A stretch of DNA of 64,000 bases from positions 20,179 to 84,178 of the forward strand of contig CAKPHO010000003.1 of assembly GCA_934162195.1 (NCBI GenBank), written 5' to 3'. Origin of the DNA: an uncultured Bacilli bacterium. GTDB taxonomy: Bacteria > Bacillota_I > Bacilli_A > RF39 > UBA660. The notes below the pieces were generated by a model. The model was not told the origin of the DNA. It did not search any database and saw only the letters and a list, made by a program, of their open reading frames with translations. Positions 42,709-49,139 of the stretch are shown here, piece by piece (the stretch's first letter is position 1; each line of letters begins with the position of its first letter). A program made the translations under genes and the position numbers.

Positions 42709-44164
42709 TTTGCACCTCCTTTGCGATTTGATTTTTATAATCCATTGCACTTTCAAGTGCATATGCGATATTTAAAACGTTAACATCATCATAACATTTG
42801 CCTGTAACATTTAATCCGACTGGAAGATTATCTACAAAACCATCTGGGATAGTAATTGATGGGAAACCACCAAAATTTCCTACTTGTAAATGTTCTTCTA
42901 AAACACTAGTGTTATTATCTAAAATATCTTTATCACCATCTAAGTGCTTAGCAGGACCACTTCCAACTGGTAATATAACAGCGTCATAACGTTCAAATAA
43001 TTCATTCCATTTATCAACTAATAGTCTTCTAACTCTTTGAGCATTATGGAAGTATCTATCTTTATTTTGAGCTTGTAAAACATAAGAACCAATTACAAAT
43101 CTTCTTTTGATAAGTGGTGAAAAACCTTTTGTACGATAATCTTTCATCATATCAATATAATTATCACCATCACCACGAGGTCCAAAAATAATTCCTGTTA
43201 AATTAGACATATTTGATGTGGCTTCTGCACAAGAAATAACAACGTAAGTTGACGCTATAGCATTTAATAATACTTTATCAACTGAAACTTCTTCTATTTC
43301 CATACCTAATTTTTTACAAAGTTCTAACTTTTCATAAAAATTATTTAAATGATCCTTTAGTTCACTAGTAGCTTCTGGATAATTAGCTATATCACAAATT
43401 TCCTTGATATAACATACTTTTTTACCCTTAACATCACTATTTAAAGAATCATATAATTTAATATTACTAGAATCCCAACTAGTCATATCTTTAGGATCAA
43501 TTCCTTTCATATTATCAACAACGATTGCAGCATCTTCTACAGTTCTAGAAAGAACACCACAGTGATCCAAACTACTAGCAAAAGGAAACAAACCATAACG
43601 AGAAATCATTCCATATGTTGGTTTATACCCAACAATACCACAATAAGCGGCAGGTTTACGAATAGAATCTCCTGTATCACTTCCTGTTGCATATGGATAT
43701 ACGCCACTAGCAACAGCCGCAGCAGAACCAGCACTAGATCCAGCACACATACGGGTATGATCCCAAGGATTTCTAACAATTCCAGTATGTCCTGTTGTAC
43801 CAGTTCCTCCCATACCAAACTCATCTAATACAGTTTTATTAACAGCAACAGCTCCTGCACGCTCTAAGTTTTCAATAGCTGTAGCCGTAAAGAATGGAAC
43901 ATAATCTCTCAAGGTATTACTAGAACCAGTACTTAAAATACCTTTTGTACTATAGTTATCCTTAATACCATAGGGAATACCAGAAAGTAAGTTATCTGTT
44001 ACATCGGTAGCTTTTGCATCATCCAAAATAGTAACAAAAGCATTACACTTATCTTGTGCAGTATGTGATTTTTCTAAAGACTCTTTTATCAATTCTTCAC
44101 TAGTTACTTTACCACTTACTAAATCATCATGAATTTCTTTAATTGTTTTACTCATATATTCCAT
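42701..44164 (-). CDS. gatA: Asp/Glu-tRNA amidotransferase subunit A
   Basis: Glutaminase subunit of the amidase-signature family, 487 residues. Catalytic Lys in GIPYGIKDNYSTKG, cis-Ser and Ser in CAGSSAGSAAAVASG and GSDTGDSIRKPAAYCG. Overlaps gatB by 8 nt and starts 1 nt after gatC. GGGTGGTG serves as ribosome-binding site. Confidence 0.96.
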   Translation of the reverse strand: MEYMSKTIKEIHDDLVSGKVTSEELIKESLEKSHTAQDKCNAFVTILDDAKATDVTDNLLSGIPYGIKDNYSTKGILSTGSSNTLRDYVPFFTATAIENLERAGAVAVNKTVLDEFGMGGTGTTGHTGIVRNPWDHTRMCAGSSAGSAAAVASGVYPYATGSDTGDSIRKPAAYCGIVGYKPTYGMISRYGLFPFASSLDHCGVLSRTVEDAAIVVDNMKGIDPKDMTSWDSSNIKLYDSLNSDVKGKKVCYIKEICDIANYPEATSELKDHLNNFYEKLELCKKLGMEIEEVSVDKVLLNAIASTYVVISCAEATSNMSNLTGIIFGPRGDGDNYIDMMKDYRTKGFSPLIKRRFVIGSYVLQAQNKDRYFHNAQRVRRLLVDKWNELFERYDAVILPVGSGPAKHLDGDKDILDNNTSVLEEHLQVGNFGGFPSITIPDGFVDNLPVGLNVTGKCYDDVNVLNIAYALESAMDYKNQIAKEVQNG

Positions 44165-44165
44165 A

Positions 44166-44462
44166 TTATTTCACCACCCTTGGTACTTCTACTTCACGAT
44201 CTAAAGTACGATCACAGTTTTGCAATAATTCTTCAATTGGTACTGAAGGTTCTACTACATCTTCTCTTAATTCGTAAACAAAGTTATCTAAACAATGTGT
44301 CATAGGTTCAACCTTGCTAATATTAGGTATATTATTGATAATATCAATATTAGAATCAATAATATCAAACTCATCTAATACTTGTTTATTCTCCTCTTCA
44401 GTTAATCCTATTAACAACTTATCAGCATAATCATCTACCATCTCTTTTGTAAATTTACTCAT
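44166..44462 (-). CDS. gatC: Asp/Glu-tRNA amidotransferase subunit C
   Basis: 98-residue stabilising subunit, with the typical N-terminal helices (VDDYADKLLIGLTEEENK) and C-terminal LREDVVEPSVPIEELLQN. First gene of the operon, directly behind the T-box leader, with AAAAGGAGG as ribosome-binding site. Confidence 0.93.
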   Translation of the reverse strand: MSKFTKEMVDDYADKLLIGLTEEENKQVLDEFDIIDSNIDIINNIPNISKVEPMTHCLDNFVYELREDVVEPSVPIEELLQNCDRTLDREVEVPRVVK

Positions 44463-44466
44463 ATAT

Positions 44467-44715
44467 ATCCTCCTTTTTTAACAAAAAAACAGTTATCATC
44501 CTAAAATAAGGACGAATAACTGTATCCGCGGTACCACCCTAATTACCAAATTGGTCTCTCTTTATTTATAACGGGTTTTTTCCCGACTTATTCTACTATT
44601 AATTCGATAAGTAGCTCCATGGTGTTACACTATAAATGTTATTATCTGTATTCCACCCTCACAGACTCTCTTTAAACACTTATTTATAGTACATATCCAT
44701 TTCTTTGCATTTACA
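44467..44715 (-). promoter_or_regulatory. T-box leader, probable Asn specifier
   Basis: Contains the T-box sequence AGGGTGGTACCGCGG (44526-44540) ahead of a strong terminator stem (44481-44522) with T-run, so uncharged tRNA would favour the antiterminator. The 3' side of stem I reads GTGTAACACCATGGAGC; aligned to known leaders by the GAGC element, the specifier codon is AAC (44634-44636), for Asn. A -10 TATAAT (44722-44727, extended by TG) lies upstream. It controls gatCAB-aspS-asnS. Confidence 0.88.
44481..44522 (-). terminator. T-box-controlled terminator
   Basis: ACAGTTAT/(A)TAACTGT plus GTCCT/AGGAT pairing around a TATTTT loop, followed by a T-run on the minus strand just before the gatC ribosome-binding site. 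Confidence 0.85.
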
Positions 44716-44757
44716 ACGTAAATTATAACATAATTATTATAATTTGTATATATTTTT

Positions 44758-44782
44758 TAAAAAAAAAGCCTTGTAAGGCTTT
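44758..44782 (-). terminator. Terminator behind the tRNA-Glu fragment
   Basis: AAAGCCTT-AC-AAGGCTTT with a T-run on the minus strand, a few bases after the tRNA 3' remnant at 44793-44806. It looks like the tail of a lost tRNA transcription unit. Confidence 0.7.
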
Positions 44783-44792
44783 GATTTCGAAA

Positions 44793-44806
44793 TGGTGACC
44801 CGTACG
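44793..44806 (-). pseudogene. 3' fragment of tRNA-Glu
   Basis: CGTACGGGTCACCA is identical to the last 14 nt of the intact tRNA-Glu at 46052-46127, including the encoded CCA. The sequence upstream of it diverges at once, so no cloverleaf can form. It may be an attachment-site scar or a duplication remnant. Confidence 0.6.
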
Positions 44807-44971
44807 AGAAGAATAAGCGTCAATTCTGTCAAACTCTTGAAATTCAAATGTTTTCCTTTATTTTCAACGAAAACAGGTTAATGTTTCTGTTTATATTTTT
44901 CATCTAGCACCACCTATATTAATAGTATCATAACCATTTGATTTTTTATATACTTTTTCGCATTTCAAATG

Positions 44972-45008
44972 CCTATTTTACACTTATCTAAGTGGTATCT
45001 AATTATTA
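44972..45008. repeat. 37-bp direct repeat, left copy
   Basis: Matches 45861-45897 with one mismatch. Contains the palindrome CACTTA-TC-TAAGTG. Together the copies bracket the gene at 45068-45769. Between 44807 and 44971 I see no gene. Confidence 0.8.
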
Positions 45009-45067
45009 CTGTATTAACAAAAAAGAGAATTGATAAATTCTCCTTTAAATTACTAAATTTTATATTG

Positions 45068-45769
45068 TTATTTTTTCATTAATTTAATACTAGTTAAATA
45101 TTTAGCATTAGTTGTTTTAACATATTGAATTTCAAATGTTCCTGTTTCAGAGTTTCCATTATTAACATAATTTCCGATTATACTATAATTATTATCACTT
45201 ATATTTGAAACTTTAGTTGAATTTAACACTATATCATTAAGAGTATCACCCCAAGTACCATTCCAACAAATATTTTTACCAGAAAGTGAATCTACATCAT
45301 CACAATCATTTGCAACTGGGCCACTTACATTTTTTAGATCCGTATCTAAATTATAACCATTACCAAATAGTTCAACATATTTTGTTTTATATACATCATA
45401 ACTTACATATGGAAATGGTTGCATAATACCATCATCATATTTACTAGTTAAATTATTTTGCATTAAATATGCATTTAAAAATTCTAATCTTCCTTCTGCA
45501 TTAGCTAATAAATTTACACCATCTGTTTTCCCTCTAAAATTAATAAAATTACTTAGATTATTATTTAACGTTTTATTTATATCTGCATAATCGTATTCTG
45601 TGATATCGTTAGAATCATTGTTATCTACTTTATTATTTTCTTCACTATTAGGTTCATTTGTTTTATTTATTACTTTATCATAAATAATAAATGCTCCCAT
45701 ACCCAAAACCAACATTACTAATACTGTAGTTAAAACTACCAATCCTGTATTATTTTTTCTTTCTTCCAT
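45068..45769 (-). CDS. Membrane-anchored hypothetical protein
   Basis: 233 residues. One N-terminal helix (VVLTTVLVMLVLGMGAFII) after a short basic/acidic start is followed by a low-complexity Asn/Asp/Glu linker (residues about 36-60) and an extracellular domain with two Cys (NDCDDVDSLSGKNICWNGT) that may form a disulfide. No family recognised. It lies inside the 1.25-kb stretch bounded by the tRNA-Glu fragment and intact tRNA-Glu, and between two 37-bp direct repeats, so it may be recently inserted or duplicated. Confidence 0.75.
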   Translation of the reverse strand: MEERKNNTGLVVLTTVLVMLVLGMGAFIIYDKVINKTNEPNSEENNKVDNNDSNDITEYDYADINKTLNNNLSNFINFRGKTDGVNLLANAEGRLEFLNAYLMQNNLTSKYDDGIMQPFPYVSYDVYKTKYVELFGNGYNLDTDLKNVSGPVANDCDDVDSLSGKNICWNGTWGDTLNDIVLNSTKVSNISDNNYSIIGNYVNNGNSETGTFEIQYVKTTNAKYLTSIKLMKK

Positions 45770-45860
45770 TTTTAATTCCTTCTTCCTAGATAAGTTTTTA
45801 CCTATTTTTATTATAACATAATCGTTTGTTTCTGTATATAACTATTCCGTATTTTATACA

Positions 45861-45897
45861 CCTATTTTACACTTATCTAGGTGGTATCTAATTATTA
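45861..45897. repeat. 37-bp direct repeat, right copy
   Basis: One mismatch to 44972-45008; the embedded palindrome here is CACTTA-TC-TAGGTG. It sits about 90 bp upstream of the start at 45769. A partial inverted copy of the motif (CCTAGATAAGT) lies near 45785, so a regulator site is also possible. Confidence 0.75.
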
Positions 45898-45937
45898 TAT
45901 AATTAATGAAAAATTCGCTAATAAAAATGAGGAAAAA

Positions 45938-46016
45938 AATACCTAAAAATGACTACTTTTTGGTCTTGTTTGAAGATGGTTTTCAGTAAAACAAGACCAA
46001 AATGATTTTAGGTATT
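45938..46016 (-). repeat. 79-bp imperfect inverted repeat with T-run
   Basis: Outer arms AATACCTAAAA/TTTTAGGTATT and inner arms TTTTGGTCTTGTTT/AAACAAGACCAAAA with a short asymmetric bulge. On the minus strand the stem is followed by a T-run. It could be a second terminator of the tRNA array, a small structured RNA, or a MITE-like remnant. Confidence 0.6.
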
Positions 46017-46040
46017 CAAAAACCCTTGAAAAACAAGGGC
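46017..46040 (-). terminator. Terminator of the tRNA-Asn/Ile/Glu array
   Basis: GCCCTTG-TTTTT-CAAGGGT with a T-run on the minus strand, 12 nt after the tRNA-Glu CCA end. Confidence 0.8.
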
Positions 46041-46051
46041 AAATTCAAATT

Positions 46052-46127
46052 TGGTGACCCGTACGGGATTCGAACCCATAAATGCATGCGTGAAAGGCAT
46101 GTGTGTTAACCATTTCACCAACGGGCC
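46052..46127 (-). tRNA. tRNA-Glu (TTC)
   Basis: 76 nt, encoded CCA. Acceptor GGCCCGT/ACGGGTC, anticodon loop CTTTCAC gives TTC, T-arm GGTTCGAATCC. Last of three tRNAs on this strand. Confidence 0.95.
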
Positions 46128-46134
46128 ATCTAAA

Positions 46135-46211
46135 TGGTGGACCTGACAAGACTCGAACTTGTGACCCCTACATTATCAGTGTAGTGCTCTAACCAACTGA
46201 GCTACAGGTCC
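46135..46211 (-). tRNA. tRNA-Ile (GAT)
   Basis: 77 nt, encoded CCA. Acceptor GGACCTG/CAGGTCC, anticodon loop CTGATAA gives GAT, discriminator A. Confidence 0.95.
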
Positions 46212-46231
46212 ACAATATAATAAATAAAAAA

Positions 46232-46307
46232 TGGCGCCCGATGTAGGACTCGAACCTACGACCTAACGGTTAACAGCCGTGCGCTCTACCGACTGAGCTA
46301 ATCGGGC
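46232..46307 (-). tRNA. tRNA-Asn (GTT)
   Basis: 76 nt, encoded CCA. Acceptor GCCCGAT/ATCGGGC, anticodon loop CTGTTAA gives GTT, discriminator G. It is the probable effector of the T-box at 44.5 kb, and lies about 1.5 kb from it. Confidence 0.95.
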
Positions 46308-46395
46308 ATCAATTGATGACTATTTCATTGTACATTATTTTATGTATTTTTGCAATACTTTTTTTCATTTTTTTTATTTTTTTATAAAATAGCCA

Positions 46396-47049
46396 TCATT
46401 TATTTATTATTTCACTAACTTTTGCTATTATTTTTTGTTTTTGATGTATACGATTCTGATAATTTGGATGATATGTCCATATTATATTTTCATCATATAC
46501 CATTGGTCTTTCTTTAGTAGGATAACTATCAATCAATTTTGACTTTAACTCTTTTAAATAACAACAAGCCATATGATAGTAAGGTTCTTTTGGCCCACTT
46601 ACTAATATAGTATATTCAGGTTCAAATATTTTAGTTATTTCTAATAAATATTCTACACTCAATTTTTCCAACTCTTCATTATTTGGATGACCTATAGATG
46701 TCCTCTTACCAGAAACAAACATATTATTCCAAATAACATTATTAATTAAGTTATTATCATTTGTATTTAAAATACTTTTTATAAATTTCCAATAATCTTT
46801 ATTACGAGCTCCTTCTTTTAAAAATTGATAGTACTGAGATTCTATATCTTCTATATTAGGAATAGTATTTGGATTTTCATAATTCATCCAACAATTTGTT
46901 TCTTGCCCTACATATAAAATTTTTCTTTCTAAATTATCTATATATAAAGAATCAGAGCTTATTAAAAGAGGAATAGCTAGTTCTTCTCTATTTGGTAAAT
47001 GTCTATATTGTTCTAATACATAATTATTTAAATCACGTAACTTATCCAT
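46396..47049 (-). CDS. Uracil-DNA glycosylase superfamily-like protein
   Basis: 217 residues. RKILYVGQETNCW resembles the UDG-superfamily first motif (strand then VGxxP/N), YTILVSGPKEPYY the central strand, and IIWTYHPNYQNR the HP-type catalytic loop. These motifs are in the right order but the catalytic residues differ from classic UDG, so glycosylase activity is uncertain. Single gene, no signal peptide. Confidence 0.6.
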   Translation of the reverse strand: MDKLRDLNNYVLEQYRHLPNREELAIPLLISSDSLYIDNLERKILYVGQETNCWMNYENPNTIPNIEDIESQYYQFLKEGARNKDYWKFIKSILNTNDNNLINNVIWNNMFVSGKRTSIGHPNNEELEKLSVEYLLEITKIFEPEYTILVSGPKEPYYHMACCYLKELKSKLIDSYPTKERPMVYDENIIWTYHPNYQNRIHQKQKIIAKVSEIINK

Positions 47050-47101
47050 TATTCCCCTTCTTTCGAAGTTATATTATACACGAAAAGAAAAAAATTGCAA
47101 A

Positions 47102-48508
47102 TCAATTTGCAATCTCGTGATGAGCAGTCGGGCTACTCATATTTAGTGCTTTGAATTCATATCCATTTTTTAGTCCATATTCTATTACTTGTTTTACAGC
47201 CTCAATACTATTTGGTTTTATATCATGTTGCAAAACAATATAATAACTTCTTCCATGAAGTGATTTAATAATATTATTGGCAATCTTGTTAGCATCATTT
47301 GTTCCTGTGTCTTTACTTGATACATTCCAATCAAAATACACATATCCTTCTTTTTGCATACGATCTGCTATCATAGTTACAACTTTAGGTGTAAATTTAC
47401 TAATTGTATTGGAACTACCACCAGGAAATCTAACTAAATTTGTATAATGACCTGTTAAAGTATAAATCTTGTTGCGCATCTTATACAAATCATCAAAATA
47501 AGCATCTACACTAGAATAAATACTTTTATATAAATGAGAATAAGTATGAACACCTATACTATGTCCCTCTTCATATTCTCTTTTTATATAATAATCATAA
47601 CCAAATTGATTGGTCACAAAAAATGTAGCTTTAACATTATATAACTTTAATATATCTAATAGTTTACCCGTATACGCACAAGGGCCATCATCAAATGTTA
47701 AATATATTACTTGGCCATTAGGTATGTTATTTTTATCATAGACTGTAATCTTTCGTATCTTTTCTGTTTTATTACCACTATTATCAGTAACAATATATTT
47801 TATTTCATATATTCCTGCCTTATTTGTATCTACATTACCTTCTACTATTACCTTATTTGTTATATCACCATCACAATTATCTATAGCGTTATACCTAGGC
47901 TCTTCATATTTACTTCCTACATAAATCATTATATCTTCTCCGACTAAATTTATAGTTGGATTATCTATATCATTATATAAAACATCAATACTTTTAACAG
48001 CTTTATTAGATGAACTATCTTCTACTTCTAAATATATTTTGTTAGTATCATACTTTTTAACTACTTTATTTGTTAAATCTCCATCATAATTATCATTTGC
48101 TTTATAATCGAAGTTGTAATCTTTTATGTTAGAATTAGGGCATACTTTAACATCTTTATCTACTTCTATATTAGGCGCCGTTGTGTCAACAACTTTTACT
48201 TTTCTATTAACTAACTTCTTTTTACCTTCATATTGAACCTCGTAGTTTACTTTATATTCACCAAGCTTAGTATTATCTATATTATTAGTAATACTAATAT
48301 CTTCTATTTTTATTCCTTTACCAATTCTACTTTTATAATAAGCTTTAACGCCTTTTTCTTCATAGTTAGAAAATACTTCCAAATCTTCATTTTTCTTTCC
48401 ATTTAAACTTATAACTATGTTTTTTTCAATAAAAAGAAACCATACTAAAAATTCAATAAAGGCAATAGTCACAGCGGCTGTTATAACGATTAACAAATTT
48501 CTTCTCAT
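47102..48508 (-). CDS. Cell-surface polysaccharide deacetylase with Ig-like domains
   Basis: 468 residues. N-terminal membrane anchor (LIVITAAVTIAFIEFLVWFL), then two or three Ig-like DUF5011/HYR-type repeats (NYEVQYEGKK.., YDNIDNPTINLVGEDIMIYV, GIYEIKYIVTDNSGNKT). The NodB domain starts near residue 260 with YLTFDDGPCAYTGKLLDIL. Metal His pair HTYSHLY and RFPGGSSN are present. Probably acts on peptidoglycan or another wall glycan outside the cell. Its Ig-like repeats resemble those of the partial surface protein at 63.1 kb. Confidence 0.9.
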   Translation of the reverse strand: MRRNLLIVITAAVTIAFIEFLVWFLFIEKNIVISLNGKKNEDLEVFSNYEEKGVKAYYKSRIGKGIKIEDISITNNIDNTKLGEYKVNYEVQYEGKKKLVNRKVKVVDTTAPNIEVDKDVKVCPNSNIKDYNFDYKANDNYDGDLTNKVVKKYDTNKIYLEVEDSSSNKAVKSIDVLYNDIDNPTINLVGEDIMIYVGSKYEEPRYNAIDNCDGDITNKVIVEGNVDTNKAGIYEIKYIVTDNSGNKTEKIRKITVYDKNNIPNGQVIYLTFDDGPCAYTGKLLDILKLYNVKATFFVTNQFGYDYYIKREYEEGHSIGVHTYSHLYKSIYSSVDAYFDDLYKMRNKIYTLTGHYTNLVRFPGGSSNTISKFTPKVVTMIADRMQKEGYVYFDWNVSSKDTGTNDANKIANNIIKSLHGRSYYIVLQHDIKPNSIEAVKQVIEYGLKNGYEFKALNMSSPTAHHEIAN

Positions 48509-48619
48509 AATATCACACTTCTTACATCTTTATTTTACCATATTTTTAAATTATTATTATTTTAAGAATTAAATTTTAAATCTACATCATGTTCAATACA
48601 AATATCTTTTTTAATACAT

Positions 48620-48649
48620 TAAAACTCGGAATGTTATATTCCGAGTTTA
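48620..48649 (-). terminator. Terminator of tRNA-Lys
   Basis: AAACTCGGAAT-ATAAC-ATTCCGAGTTT strong stem with T-rich tail downstream of the tRNA on the minus strand. Confidence 0.8.
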
Positions 48650-48658
48650 ATTTCAATC

Positions 48659-48734
48659 TGGTGTCCTGTTAGGGACTCGAACCCTAGACCCACTGATTAA
48701 GAGTCAGTTGCTCTACCAACTGAGCTAACAAGAC
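48659..48734 (-). tRNA. tRNA-Lys (CTT)
   Basis: 76 nt, encoded CCA. Acceptor GTCTTGT/ACAGGAC (one G-T pair), anticodon loop CTCTTAA gives CTT, T-arm GGTTCGAGTCC. A CTT isoacceptor is an extra in an AT-rich genome where AAA dominates. Confidence 0.93.
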
Positions 48735-48820
48735 ATATATTATAACAGCAACAATGTTATTATAACATATTTTTTTATATTTGTATCTATTTTTTTACTA
48801 TATTCTTAAATAAACCCAAT

Positions 48821-49085
48821 CTATATTTTATATAAACGTTTTTCATTTTTAGAAACTTCCTCTTCTATTTCATCTTCCAAGTCAAAGCCTAACACTTCAG
48901 ATAATTCCATTAAATAAATAGTAATATCCACTAACTCTTCATTCAAATCATCTTTTTTTCAAAACATCATATGCTTCAGCCACTTCCCCATATAATAAAC
49001 AAAATTCCTTATTCACATCAGTTGTATTAAATCCTTTATTTAATTTATTTTGCCATATATCTATTGATAAAATTATTGTAAATGA
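48821..49085 (-). pseudogene. MazG-like nucleotide pyrophosphohydrolase, frameshifted
   Basis: The first frame gives IDIWQNKLNKGFNTTDVNKE, then CLLYGEVAEAYDVLKKR and a stop. Shifting one base in a run of seven A continues KKDDLNEELVDITIYLMELS, then EVLGFDLEDEIEEEVSKNEK and a stop at 48821. Together they form the MazG-like helix bundle (E-x2-E then EELVDI as E-x2-D). The upstream frame has a stop right after the only nearby ATG, so there may be a second lesion. A sequencing error in the A-run is the alternative. Confidence 0.7.
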
Positions 49086-49103
49086 TTACATTTATATCAA
49101 AAC

Positions 49104-49130
49104 AAAAAACTAAAGTATTTCTACTTTAGT
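49104..49130 (-). terminator. Terminator of ppdK
   Basis: CTAAAGTA-GAAA-TACTTTAG followed by TTTTTT on the minus strand. Confidence 0.85.
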
Positions 49131-49139
49131 TTAGTGTTA

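Noticed and set aside
43562..43828. Ser/Thr/Ile-rich frame antisense to gatA
   Set aside because: It lies in the Gly/Ser-rich amidase signature of gatA and reflects its codon pattern; no SD or conservation argues for it.
44793..44870. A fourth full tRNA gene in the 44.8-kb region
   Set aside because: Only the 3' 14 nt match tRNA-Glu. No D-arm, anticodon arm or T-arm can be drawn from the flanking sequence.
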